A stretch of 64,000 nucleotides of DNA from Exiguobacterium flavidum (GTDB lineage Bacteria > Bacillota > Bacilli > Exiguobacteriales > Exiguobacteriaceae), in contig NZ_QPKS01000010.1 of assembly GCF_003344535.1 (NCBI RefSeq), positions 1 to 64,000 on the forward strand, written 5' to 3'. Positions within the stretch are counted from its first letter, which is position 1. Each line of letters starts with the position of its first letter. The notes under the pieces are model-generated. The model was not told the DNA's origin. It saw only the letters and a program-made list of their open reading frames with translations, and ran no database searches. Shown piece after piece: positions 27,088 through 36,900 of the stretch. The translations under genes and the position numbers were made by a program.

Positions 27088-27882
27088 ATGACGGCATTGC
27101 CACACGAACGGCGCGATAAGATCATCGAGATACTGGAAAGCAAGGACTATGCGGAAGTCTCCTACTTGAGCGGTTACTTCAACGTCTCCGAGATGACGAT
27201 CCGTCGAGATCTCGAGAAGCTCGACCGCGACGGCCAGATCATCCGTGTCTACGGGGGCGCGCGTCTCGTCTCGAAGACGATTCCGGAACAGAGCTTCACG
27301 GAGCGTGCACACACCCATCCGGAGGAGAAGGCGTTGATCGCGGAGGCAGCGGTCCGGATGATCGAGGACGGGGACGTGGTCGCCTTTGACGCGAGCACGT
27401 CCGCCCTCGAGGTCAGCAAGCGGATCAAGCACTTCCGCTCACTGACGGTCGTGACGAACAACATCAACATCGCCATCGAGCTCGCGGACGTCAAGAACAT
27501 CGCCGTCATCCTGCTCGGCGGCTACCTGCGGGGAAAATCACTATCAACGACCGGGGCGTCGCTCCGTCTGTATATGCAATCGATCTACATCGACAAGGCG
27601 TTCATCTCGAGCAAGGCGATCAGCGTCGAGGAAGGATTGACCGACTCGACGAGCGACGAGGGGGAGGCGAAGCAGGCGATGCTTCAGAAGTCGAGCCAGG
27701 TCGTCGTGCTCGCCGACCGCTCGAAGCTCGGGACGATCGCGTTCTTCAAGGTCTGCTCGAGCGAATCGATCGACGTGTTGATCACAGACGGACTGAAACC
27801 GATGACTCCGCGGCAGGAGGAAGTGCTCGACGGCTTCCGTGCCGTCGGGACGAACGTCATCGTCGCTGCGCCCGGGCAATAA
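27088..27882 (+). CDS. DeoR-family transcriptional regulator
   Basis: The 264-residue regulator has an N-terminal winged helix-turn-helix (HERRDKIIEILE...SEMTIRRDLEKLDRDG, residues 4-55) and a C-terminal sugar-phosphate sensor domain with DASTSALEV and the closing IDVLITDG. It lies between the isomerase and aldolase genes. It probably represses the operon until a phosphorylated sugar accumulates, acting at the inverted repeats around 21003-21049 (inference). A TATAAT at 27050-27055 without a good -35 may give it a weak promoter of its own. Confidence 0.88.
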   Translation: MTALPHERRDKIIEILESKDYAEVSYLSGYFNVSEMTIRRDLEKLDRDGQIIRVYGGARLVSKTIPEQSFTERAHTHPEEKALIAEAAVRMIEDGDVVAFDASTSALEVSKRIKHFRSLTVVTNNINIAIELADVKNIAVILLGGYLRGKSLSTTGASLRLYMQSIYIDKAFISSKAISVEEGLTDSTSDEGEAKQAMLQKSSQVVVLADRSKLGTIAFFKVCSSESIDVLITDGLKPMTPRQEEVLDGFRAVGTNVIVAAPGQ

Positions 27883-27897
27883 GCGAGGAGAATAGGT

Positions 27898-28545
27898 ATG
27901 CTGTTGGAACGAGAACGCGAGCAAGTCGTGGAATACTGCCAGAAAATGCTGAAGAGCGGATTGACGAAGGGGACGGGCGGCAACATCAGTATATTCAACC
28001 GTGCGGAAGGTCTCGTCGCGATCAGCCCGAGCGGCGTCCCGTACGAAGAGATGACACCGGCTGACGTGACCGTCATCGACCGTGACGGTACGATCATCGA
28101 CGGGCAGTTCAAGCCGTCGAGCGAGCTGGCGATGCATACGATCTTCTATAAAAAACGAGAAGACATCAATGCGGTCGTCCATACCCATTCGCCGTTCGCG
28201 ACGACGATCGCGACGCTCGGCTGGGATCTGCCTGCGATCTCCTACCTCGTCGCCTTCGCCGGCATCAACGTCCGCTGCGCGCCTTACGCGACGTTCGGGA
28301 CGGAGGAACTCGCGGAGAAGGCGTACGAAGGGATGCTCGAGCGCAATGCGGTGCTGCTCGCGAACCACGGCTTCCTGTCCGGCGCCGGGACGATCGATCA
28401 TGCGTTCACGATCGCAGAGGAGATCGAGTTCTGCTGCGAGCTCTACTACCGGGCGAAGTCGATCGGGGAGCCGGTCGTGCTCAGCGACGAGGAGATGCAC
28501 CTGATGCTCGAGAAGTTCAAGACATACGGCCAACCGGCGAAGTGA
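27898..28545 (+). CDS. Class II aldolase, probably for 5-substituted ribulose-1-phosphate
   Basis: The 215-residue aldolase of the fuculose-phosphate aldolase/RhaD family has GTGGNIS and SPSGVPY substrate-phosphate loops. The likely zinc ligands are His95, His97 and His157, with catalytic Glu76 (SSELAMH). Downstream of MtnK- and MtnA-like enzymes it would split the ribulose-1-phosphate into dihydroxyacetone phosphate and a two-carbon aldehyde (acetaldehyde from 5-deoxyribose, methylthioacetaldehyde from methylthioribose). GAGGAG precedes the ATG. Confidence 0.87.
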   Translation: MLLEREREQVVEYCQKMLKSGLTKGTGGNISIFNRAEGLVAISPSGVPYEEMTPADVTVIDRDGTIIDGQFKPSSELAMHTIFYKKREDINAVVHTHSPFATTIATLGWDLPAISYLVAFAGINVRCAPYATFGTEELAEKAYEGMLERNAVLLANHGFLSGAGTIDHAFTIAEEIEFCCELYYRAKSIGEPVVLSDEEMHLMLEKFKTYGQPAK

Positions 28546-28588
28546 CTTCATGAGCAGTTCCTTCCCGGATGGACGAAAGAAATACGAA

Positions 28589-28622
28589 AGGACCTGAATG
28601 CATGCATTCGGGTCCTTTTTTT
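28589..28622 (+). terminator. Terminator of the sugar-salvage operon
   Basis: AGGACCTGAATG and CATTCGGGTCCT pair with a short ATG-rich centre, followed by a T7 run. Confidence 0.9.
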
Positions 28623-28683
28623 GGTTAAGCAGGAAAATGTCTGCCGCTATTTTTTGAAGGAACGTCAGGCGTCCATGCTCGAA

Positions 28684-29943
28684 TCATAGATAGGCTGCCT
28701 CCGCTGTCTTCGGGAAGTCCGCCTCATTCCATTTGTGGTCCTTCTTCATCCGCTCGTCCGGGATCAGGAAGTAGTCGTAGCCGATCACGTTCCCCCGGTC
28801 TGGTATCGGATCATTCCACGTCGTATCGAGATGGTACCACTTGCCGTCGAGCTTGACGAGATTCCACGCGTGGAGTTCGCCCCGCGCCGTGCCGGAGATG
28901 TACTGCGCCTCGATTCCGAGTTCCTTCAGGAGCAGGAGCGACGACAGGGCGTATCCTTCGCAGACGCCCTCGCCGTTCAGGAGGATCGAGTACGGCGTGT
29001 ACGGGCTCGCCTTGCTCTTCAGGTTATAGGCAGTATGATGAACGATGTAGTCGTTGACGTACTTGACCTTCTCGAAGTCGGACAGACCTTTCGGCATCGA
29101 CTTCGCGATCTGCTTGATCTTGCCGTTGACGAGGGCGTTCTCCTCATTCGTCAGGCGGTACTTCATCGTCACCTCGCACTCGACGTGCGTGCCGTGATCG
29201 ACGTACTGATAGGCGTAACGTTCGATCGTCCGGGCGTGGTAAGGGTCATTTCGCTCCGTCCATGAGACCGCACGCTTGAACGTCTGCTCGAAGTCTTGCG
29301 GGTTTCCTTGGTAGGTGATTTGAAAGCGCGGTTCGAACGCCTTCATGTGATAGGACATCGCCTGTCCGAGCTGCTTCGCGTTCATGACGTGCTCCGGATA
29401 GGTGCCGCCAGACTCCTGAAAGAGCGGTGAGACGGCTGCTGTCTCGTTCTTGAACGTAAACGACGGCCCGTGATCGTCCGAGACGAGGAACGCATCGATC
29501 ACCTCTTCGGCTTGGGAGAGAGACGGGAGCGCGAGAGGCGCCGTCTTGAACTCGTCTAACATGACGGCACCGATCGAGAACGACATCACGAGCAGGAGGA
29601 TCGCGAGCAGGCCTTTGACGAGCACCATGAGCGAGAAGAATGCGGACAGGAGAGGATGACGGATCATCCGGTTCAGTTCGTCACTGATGTATTGTTCGCG
29701 CCTCGCCGGACTCTTGAAGCGGATCGACCGGCTCTCGAACAGGGCTGAATCGTAGACGTGCCTGTAGATTTGCAGAAGATGGTCGGGGCGCGTCTTCGCT
29801 AACCTGATTTCGAGCCGGTTATGACGAAGGGCACTCCGGATGCGACGGCGTACCCGCCACTGAACGGAGAGGCGTCTGAAGCTGATGAGGCAGAGATAGC
29901 TGACGAACAGGAAAAGTCCGGCGGATAAGAGCAAGGTCGCCAT
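28684..29943 (-). CDS. Membrane-anchored transglutaminase-like protein
   Basis: The 419-residue product has a membrane helix at residues 1-22 and another at about 103-128. A C-terminal transglutaminase/papain-like domain carries the full triad: Cys328 (EGVCEGYA), His358 (ELHAWNLV) and Asp373 (HLDTTWND). It is probably anchored with the catalytic domain outside, acting as a peptidase or crosslinker on wall or surface proteins; the substrate is unknown. It stands alone and convergent to the aldolase gene. Confidence 0.85.
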   Translation of the reverse strand: MATLLLSAGLFLFVSYLCLISFRRLSVQWRVRRRIRSALRHNRLEIRLAKTRPDHLLQIYRHVYDSALFESRSIRFKSPARREQYISDELNRMIRHPLLSAFFSLMVLVKGLLAILLLVMSFSIGAVMLDEFKTAPLALPSLSQAEEVIDAFLVSDDHGPSFTFKNETAAVSPLFQESGGTYPEHVMNAKQLGQAMSYHMKAFEPRFQITYQGNPQDFEQTFKRAVSWTERNDPYHARTIERYAYQYVDHGTHVECEVTMKYRLTNEENALVNGKIKQIAKSMPKGLSDFEKVKYVNDYIVHHTAYNLKSKASPYTPYSILLNGEGVCEGYALSSLLLLKELGIEAQYISGTARGELHAWNLVKLDGKWYHLDTTWNDPIPDRGNVIGYDYFLIPDERMKKDHKWNEADFPKTAEAAYL

Positions 29944-30476
29944 GAGTCACCTTCTTTCGGTAGTTTCAATCAAAATGTCAGTCCTATCGTCCATGAATAA
30001 GGACGGGCCAGATTTAAGGGGGCAGGGCATCGATCAAGTCATCTCTCATTATATCTGGAGAGGGGAGGTGGGTGAAGGATTTGGAGAAAAAAGTAATTTC
30101 GAGGTATGAACCTCTTGGACATCTTCTCGAAAGTCTCACCGTCTAGGTCTGAAGTCGCAGTGTATTCGTCCTGCAAGCGAGCCCGCGCATCCTGCCATCG
30201 TCTTTCATTTTGGCGCGTCATGTGTTGTTTTGATGGTCTTAACCTACTGATAAAGACCTGTTTTCAAATTCGCCAAAGAAAAGATATAATCGCGGGAAGA
30301 AAATAAAAAATAGGATAGTTTTCCTATTTAAATATAGTTATTTTAGGCCGAAGAACGAAAGGAGAGGCGAAAGAACCATTTAAAAGAATTTAAAAAGAAT
30401 TCTTGGAAATAATTTGATATGATTAATACTATAATTCAAGATATAACGTTTAGTACAGAATGAAGGAAGTGGGCGG
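29944..30476. other. Intergenic region without a supported gene
   Basis: The right half is AT-rich and contains TATAAT at 30430-30435, a likely -10 for the gene at 30477; no -35 at normal spacing is evident. A 60-codon minus-strand frame (30039-30221) has plausible residues at its start but no ribosome binding site, and may be a gene relic. Confidence 0.4.
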
Positions 30477-31157
30477 ATGGAAGCAATCTGGAGACGCCTG
30501 TTCACGCGGGGGGCAGGCACGAAAAAAATCTCGGAAGAGCTCGTCGAGCCGATTCGGAAAAAAATCGAATTGCTCGTCCGAGGATATGCTGCCTATTTCC
30601 ATCACGATGAGATCTTCCTCGAATCCTTCGATTTCGATCACATGGCGATCCGCTTGAGAAGAGGGGAGCAGGAGGACGGGAAGAGCCTGATTGAAGAGTG
30701 GGATGGCAGCGAGACGCTCGAGAAGGCGCACTACCTCGGCTATCAGATCAATGACTTCGACCTGAAAGCTCTTGCCGAACCGCTTCGTGCGCTTCCGGAC
30801 GGGATGCACCTGAACACGGCGCTCATCCGTCTCGCTTGTTTCATCCAGGAGCATCCCCATCTGTTCCTGCCGACATCGATCAGATATGACGGCTTCGAGA
30901 GCGAACGGATCGAGCAAGGCGGGGAGGTCACAGGCTACCGCCTCTACTATCGCGAGCAGGCGGCCTGCCGGTTCGAGCCGAACGCCATCCGGATGAAAGG
31001 ATGCCCCGAGGAGCGGCTGCTCGCTGAGACTTCGTTGACGGATCTCAGCTTCGATCCCGACACCGTCTATGTCGTCAACCCGACCTACTATCATCAGTTC
31101 GGGGAGATGCTCGAAGAAGTGGTGCAAGCCTTGGCCTTGATTGAAGAGAGGACTTGA
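30477..31157 (+). CDS. Hypothetical cytoplasmic protein
   Basis: The 226-residue soluble protein has no signal peptide, membrane segment or recognised motif. AAGGAAG precedes the ATG. Codon use matches the host. It is followed by a good terminator, so it appears monocistronic. Function unknown. Confidence 0.65.
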   Translation: MEAIWRRLFTRGAGTKKISEELVEPIRKKIELLVRGYAAYFHHDEIFLESFDFDHMAIRLRRGEQEDGKSLIEEWDGSETLEKAHYLGYQINDFDLKALAEPLRALPDGMHLNTALIRLACFIQEHPHLFLPTSIRYDGFESERIEQGGEVTGYRLYYREQAACRFEPNAIRMKGCPEERLLAETSLTDLSFDPDTVYVVNPTYYHQFGEMLEEVVQALALIEERT

Positions 31158-31165
31158 CTGCGATA

Positions 31166-31191
31166 GGGATCGGACTGCCGGTCCTTTTTTT
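31166..31191 (+). terminator. Rho-independent terminator
   Basis: GGATCGG and CCGGTCC arms (one G-T pair) with a 4-nt loop are followed by a T7 run. Confidence 0.85.
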
Positions 31192-31302
31192 GATTGACCT
31201 ACTTATCCACCCTCGACGAGAACGAATTGTTATATAATAAAAAGTATAATAATGGGTTATATGGACTTTTTAGGTTCTTTGAACCCGGGGAGGAAAAAAG
31301 GG

Positions 31303-31647
31303 ATGAAGCAAATAGATGTATGCTCCGTCAAGTTCCCTTCGATCGAGGGCGGAATCGCAAGCTTTTACCGCAAGGCGGATGACGCGTCGTGCGCCGAGCC
31401 GAGCCGACCGTCCGATCATGGGTGTTGTCATCTCGTTGGCGAGGAGCTCGACGAGTTGGCGGTCAAGCTCGGCTTCCTGACGCGGGACGCCTATGCGAAG
31501 TGGTTTGGACCGGGTTGGGAAGGTTATTACGGCCAGGAACTGTCACGCAAGATCGGACAAACGCTCGAGACGTTCGGCATCGTGCTCGAGATCAAGGGAG
31601 AGGCTGTGCAGTTCGTTTGTTCACCAGGAGAGTTCGTCCGCTACTAA
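31303..31647 (+). CDS. Hypothetical 114-residue protein
   Basis: This is a small soluble protein with five cysteines (CSV, SCAEP, CC, VCSP), no recognised domain and no signal peptide. The start at 31303 follows GGAGG; an in-frame ATG at 31252 has no ribosome binding site. The closely spaced Cys-Cys pair is unusual. Function unknown. Confidence 0.6.
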   Translation: MKQIDVCSVKFPSIEGGIASFYRKADDASCAEPSRPSDHGCCHLVGEELDELAVKLGFLTRDAYAKWFGPGWEGYYGQELSRKIGQTLETFGIVLEIKGEAVQFVCSPGEFVRY

Positions 31648-31656
31648 GTGATTGGA

Positions 31657-31693
31657 AAAGCAGGCACACTTCGCTACGGAGTGTGCCTGCTTT
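31657..31693 (+). terminator. 14-bp perfect hairpin terminator
   Basis: AAAGCAGGCACACT and AGTGTGCCTGCTTT pair perfectly around a 9-nt loop. The T-tract is short (TTT), so it may also act as an RNA-stabilising 3' end. Confidence 0.7.
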
Positions 31694-31774
31694 GACCTGT
31701 GCAAAAATTTTGAGATGATGAGAAAGAAAAAAATGGTAAAGTGAGGATATGGAAGGAATTATGAGGTGAACAAT

Positions 31775-32839
31775 ATGTGGATTTTGCCATTGAAAGAGCC
31801 GGTCTCAGTCAGTCTGCCGGGCTATATCGGAAAGCTGACCGTGACGTCGACGCTCAAGACGGACCTAGGGCCCGTCCTGCGCCTCCTGATGAAGGCGGCC
31901 GCGCAGCACGCCGCGACCGCAGAAATCGTCGAGGTGACGGCGCTGAGTGAGGGCGTCATCCATGAGCAGGCGGACTGGTTCGTCCGGCGCGGCATGCTCG
32001 GCGAGGATGCGGGCGATTATCACCTGACCGAGGGCGGGAGGTCGCTGTATGAGCGCCTCGTCGTCTCTGAGAGGCTTGACGGGGGCGGCTGGTCCGTCTT
32101 CTTCAACTCGAGGACGGAGAAGCTCTCCTTCCGGAACGGGCTCGAGGAGGCATATGACGGTCCGGTCCGGCTGACGCGGGCACTCTATCAGGGGGACAAC
32201 CCGCTCGACTCACGCTCGCTCATCGAATCGACGGATCCGCCGCGCGAGATCATCGACCAGCTCGCGGCGGAGCAGCTGCTGCTCAAGCTGTCGTTCGACC
32301 ACGGGATCTCCCCGGTCGAGAAGCCGTACGTCCTGCGCGCGGCTCCTTCTTATTATGAGGACGTGTTCGAGGAGAACGAGTTGCTCGAGACGAGTGCGAC
32401 GCTCGGCGAAGGGCCGACGTTCGATTTGCTCTATCCGATGCGGCGCATCCGTCTCGTCGAACCGGCCGTGTTGCGCGAAGTGTCTGAAGGGGAGTGGGAG
32501 CAGCTCGAGGCGTGGCGCGTCGAGCGTCCGGACTGGCTGAGCGACGAAGCGAAGGGTCTGCTCGCGAAAAGGGACGCGTTCCTCGCGGTCAAGGACACGG
32601 GGATCTATGCGGACGAAGCGACCGGCTCCTATTCAAGCATTGAGCCGGAGCGCGGGGAGAGCGACTACCGCTTGCAGGGGGAAGACCGGAGCGAGGAGCT
32701 GCTCGTGCAGCTGAAGGAGCGGCTGCGCGAAGCGGCGTACGATCCGGGCTTGTTGACATTCGCCTACGAGACGTTCTGGGCCGTCAAACGCCTGCCGCTC
32801 TCGTGGCTTGAGGAGGTAAGAGATGAAGGCGGGATTTAA
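31775..32839 (+). CDS. Winged-helix-containing protein, first gene of the helicase operon
   Basis: The 354-residue protein has a winged-helix-like segment at about residues 50-95 (VTALSEGVIHEQADWFVRRG...YHLTEGGRSLYERL); the rest is acidic and unrecognised. ATG 31775 follows GAGGTG; a GTG at 31766 lies inside that site. Its end overlaps the next gene by 17 bp. With three downstream genes it forms a compact unit ending in an SF1 helicase, suggesting a role in nucleic-acid recognition or control of the unit (inference). Confidence 0.65.
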   Translation: MWILPLKEPVSVSLPGYIGKLTVTSTLKTDLGPVLRLLMKAAAQHAATAEIVEVTALSEGVIHEQADWFVRRGMLGEDAGDYHLTEGGRSLYERLVVSERLDGGGWSVFFNSRTEKLSFRNGLEEAYDGPVRLTRALYQGDNPLDSRSLIESTDPPREIIDQLAAEQLLLKLSFDHGISPVEKPYVLRAAPSYYEDVFEENELLETSATLGEGPTFDLLYPMRRIRLVEPAVLREVSEGEWEQLEAWRVERPDWLSDEAKGLLAKRDAFLAVKDTGIYADEATGSYSSIEPERGESDYRLQGEDRSEELLVQLKERLREAAYDPGLLTFAYETFWAVKRLPLSWLEEVRDEGGI

Positions 32840-33407
32840 GTTTTCCGGGCGTTTCGCGAAAAGCGGCGCGTCGAGCGCGAACCTCGTCGGTCCGGCGATC
32901 GACTTTACGATCGAGGCGATCAATTTCGGCTTCGCGCTCTATGAATACAATCAGCTGAAGAAGGTGAGCAGGGAACTCGAGCATCTCCTTGATGAAGCGA
33001 AGGCTGCCGGTAAGGCGCAGGAAGAAGCGCGGATCGCGGAACTATTACGGATGAAGACGGCGTTCGAACAGAAGGTCGACGCCGAGCGAATGATCCGGCA
33101 ACGCAGCCTTGACGCACTCAAGCGACAGCTCGAGGAACAGCGGATTGAGATCGTCCGGATCGAGCGCCTGAAGCTCGAGGAGCGGACCTTCAACATCCGG
33201 CAGGAGTTCATCGAGCGGACGGAGAGTCTGACGCTGATCGAGCGTTCGATCCACTGTCTGGCTGAGGAGCAGGAATGGTTCGAAGAGCTTCTCGCCGGAC
33301 AGTTCGGCGGCGCAGCGAAGCAGACGATGGAACAGGTGCTGCAGCTCGAGGAGTTGATCCGGCAACTGCAGGCGCGCTATACGGCGCTGACGAAGTCGAT
33401 GGTATGA
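32823..33407 (+). CDS. Coiled-coil protein of the helicase operon
   Basis: The 194-residue protein has a short hydrophobic, glycine-containing patch near residues 20-40. About 130 residues of heptad-rich charged helix follow. There is no enzymatic motif. It overlaps the preceding gene, so production is coupled. Likely a structural or adaptor partner of the helicase; function unknown. Confidence 0.6.
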   Translation: MKAGFKFSGRFAKSGASSANLVGPAIDFTIEAINFGFALYEYNQLKKVSRELEHLLDEAKAAGKAQEEARIAELLRMKTAFEQKVDAERMIRQRSLDALKRQLEEQRIEIVRIERLKLEERTFNIRQEFIERTESLTLIERSIHCLAEEQEWFEELLAGQFGGAAKQTMEQVLQLEELIRQLQARYTALTKSMV

Positions 33408-33426
33408 CGAAAGGGGAAAAATAGAC

Positions 33427-33996
33427 ATGGCGAACAAAAATCTTCCGGCGAAGACGAAGAATCTCCCGGCAAAAGGCAAGAAGACGGCAGGCAAAGGGGC
33501 GGTGACGCCGGAGACGATCATCCGCGGCGTCGAGACGGTCGGTGAGATCACGAAAGGCTACCTCGGCGTCCAGGCCGCGAAGCAGGTCGTCGAGAAGGCA
33601 CGCGTCGACGGGATGAACCGGAGCGTCGAGCTCGACAAGGAGAACGAGAGACTTCGGATCGAGCGCGATGCCCGGCTCAAGGAGTACGAGGCGGACCACA
33701 AGAAGGCGCGCGAAGAAGCCGAGGTGGAGATGAAGCGGGATACGGAGCAACACGAACAGGCGATGCAAGCGCTCAGCAACGCCGAACTCGAGATGAAGCA
33801 TAAGTACGAACTGAAGATGAAGGAGCTCGACCAGAAGACGGACGCAGGCGAGATCCTCGAGATGTTCAAGGAAGAGCAACGCTACTGGCGTGAGGCGCTC
33901 ATGACCTTGCCGGCGGACGCCTCGGACGAACGGCGTCAAGGGATCATGCAACAGATCGAGGGTGTCCGGGAGAGCATCCTCGCCCTGCACAAATGA
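33427..33996 (+). CDS. Lysine-rich coiled-coil protein of the helicase operon
   Basis: The 189-residue protein has a repeated, basic N-terminus (LPAKTKNLPAKGKK), a short glycine-containing helix (GVETVGEITKGYLGVQAAK) and a long charged coiled coil. The basic tail could contact nucleic acid or acidic lipid. Its stop overlaps the helicase start by 4 bp. Function unknown. Confidence 0.6.
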   Translation: MANKNLPAKTKNLPAKGKKTAGKGAVTPETIIRGVETVGEITKGYLGVQAAKQVVEKARVDGMNRSVELDKENERLRIERDARLKEYEADHKKAREEAEVEMKRDTEQHEQAMQALSNAELEMKHKYELKMKELDQKTDAGEILEMFKEEQRYWREALMTLPADASDERRQGIMQQIEGVRESILALHK

Positions 33997-36900
33997 TCCC
34001 GTTATGGCTGGTCGGAGCAGGGCTCGCCGTCGGGGCGTTCGTCCTGTCCGCCGCCTCCGACTTTCTGCGCGGTGAGGCGTCGGAGCGGGAGCGGGAACGT
34101 CATGAGGACCTGCGCGGCGAAATCGAACGCGAGCGAAACCGTCAACGTGAGAGCGCGGGACGTTTCGCGGAAGAGCTCGAGACGCTCGCCCGCGAACTCG
34201 AGGAGGAAGGCTACCAGCGCACTGAAGCGCTCAAGGAAGCGCGTGTCCGGCTGATCAAGGAAGAACGCTGGAAGCGGGAGGCGTCGATCCGGAACGCCCA
34301 GTACGACCACTTCATCAGTGAAGCGAAAGCACGCAGGAAGGCGTTCGAGGATCAGATCGATCGATTTGCGCAGGAGAAGGACAAGCTGTACGATTTGCGG
34401 CGTGAACAGCGAAACGAACTGACACGCCTGCGGATGCATGCGCTCGACAAGATGCTCTATGAGTTCGAGGAGGCCGTCGCGAAGATGGGAGCGTACGTCG
34501 AATACCTCGGTCAATACATCTGGGAGATGGAACGGGCGAAGGCGACGAACAAGGAACCGTTCCTGTTCGAGCTGACGCTTCCGGTCAACCACCCTTATCC
34601 GGGCAAGCTTCATTACGCGACGCGGGAGGAACTGCTCGAGGAGCAGTCCTTCTCGTCGGGCCGTCTCGACTTTTCGATCGAGCTGAGCGAGGAGGACCGG
34701 GAACGCCTGCTCGACTATGAGGAAGGCAGACCCGTGCCGCTCTGCCTCGTCCGCCCGAAGCGTGGCGGGCGCCTCTGGACCGCTTCAGTCGGACATGGCT
34801 ACTATAAGGAACACCTCGAGAACGCCCAGCATGCCGGGATGGAGGTCGTCGCCGTGCGGAGCACGCGTTTCGAGACGATCGTCGCTTATCACGGGATCGA
34901 ACTCAGCCTGCCGCTGTTCGAATTGATTCAGCCGCACGACCGCAAGCCGCAGCCGCAGATGCGCCTGACCGTCTATCCCCTCCGGCTCGACTACCACTTC
35001 TTCTCCGCTCGGCGCCTGCCGCAGGTGACGGAGCGTTTCTCGAGCAGCCTCAACCTGATGCAGCTCGACGAAATCGCACTCGCTGTCCCGGAGGATGAGG
35101 AGGCAGTCGCCTACATCAGCGGGCTGTCGGAAAACGAAGCGGACTGGTCCGGCCGGGAGTGGAAGATCGCACCGGCAGGCAGCGACACGCACTACCGGAT
35201 GCAGCTCGGGACCGAGGTCGCGCTGCTCGTCGAGCGGATCGATGACGCGGAAGGTTTTCCGCTCTACTTCCTGTTTGTCCGGCCACTCGAGGACGCGGAA
35301 CGGATCGGCGCAAGCGACATCTTCGTCGTCAGCGAGTTCACGTTCGACGTCCGCGAGGAGTCAGCCTGGCAGGATCCGCTCAACTATGATCCGGAGCGAA
35401 TCGAACAGACGCTTCATTTGAAACTGTTCCTCGCCTCCGAATTCCGAAAGCAGCGCCTGATCCAGATGGCGGTCTCGACCCGGCTCTATTACAACAAATG
35501 GACCGATCTGATGGACCGCTTGAGCCTTGCCGAGGGACGGATCGGTCCGTTCACTGGAACGGCATCGCTGACGCAGGTGACGCCGGATGCGCTCATCCGG
35601 CGCGTCAAGGCGGAGCTCGCCTTCGAGCGGTCAGCGGAACTCGAGCAGTTCCTCGACGGACCGCAGGCGGTCTTCCGCCACCGCCAGTACATGGTGATGG
35701 CTCACCCGCGCTACGGCGACCGGGTCGCCATCATCCGTGAGGAGAGCATCACGATCCTGCTCGAGCCGGGGGAATCGATGTGGGAATCGGACCTTGACGG
35801 AATCGAGCTTTACTACGTCGGGCGGAGCTATGCCGAGCACCAGCAGTTCCACGCGATCAGTGCGTTCCGGCGCGGCGAGCTCGCCTCTCCGCTGCTGCAC
35901 GAGCTTTTGCTCGACCCGGCGCGGATCGAGGTGCCGGAACCGGTCTCGCTCGCGACGGACGAGTTCTACAATCCGCACGTCGCCTCGAATCCGAGGCAGC
36001 GCAAGATCGTCGAGACGGTGCTCGGGGCGAAGGACCTCTACATGATCCAGGGGCCGCCGGGAAGCGGCAAGACGACCGTCATCCAGGAGATTGTCCGGCA
36101 ACATCTGAAGCGGCATCCGCACGACCGGATTTTGATCACGTCCCAGTCGAACGTCGCCGTCGATAACGTGCTCGTCGACTTCATCGAACATTATCCGGGC
36201 GAGCTCGTCCGCTGCGGCAACGAGGACAAGATCCAGCGTGAGCTGGCCGACTTCAGCTTCGAGGAGGTCGAGCGGAACTACCGGCGCCTGATTGCTGAGA
36301 AGCAAGTCGCACAAGAACTTGAACCGCTGCTTACGGAGTGGCGGGAGGAGCTCGCGACCGAGGACTCGTCGACGATCGCGACATTGATCCTCCAGTCGCG
36401 CCAACTGATCGGGGCGACGTGCGTCGGGCTCGCGAAGCGGCGAATCGGGATCGACCGCCTCCAGTTCGACCTCGTCATCGTCGACGAGGCGGGACGCGCC
36501 TTGCCGGGCGAGATGCTGCTGCCGCTCGTCCGGGCGAAGAAGGCGATTCTGATCGGCGACCATCTTCAGCTGCCGCCGACGTTGCCGCAGGCATTGCTCG
36601 ACAAGGAAGGACTACTCGCGGACGAGGAGCAGGAGATCAAGGATGAGCTGATCGGACGCAGCTTGTTCGAGCGCCTGTACGAGCAAGTACCGGACCATGC
36701 GAAGAACCGCCTCGGCACCCAGTACCGGATGCCGACGGCGCTCGGACGGCTGATCAGCGAACTCTTCTATGAAGGAGACCTGCTGAGCGGTCCGTCGACG
36801 GAACAGAAGGCGGCGCGTCACTTGCCGCACGTCATGACGTGGCTCGACCTCGGTCCGGACAAGCAGTACCGGGAATCCGAGAAACCGCTGCGGAACGAAT

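Noticed and set aside
30039..30221. 60-codon minus-strand frame in the 29944-30476 gap
   Set aside because: No ribosome binding site and unlikely C-terminus; noted only as a possible relic.
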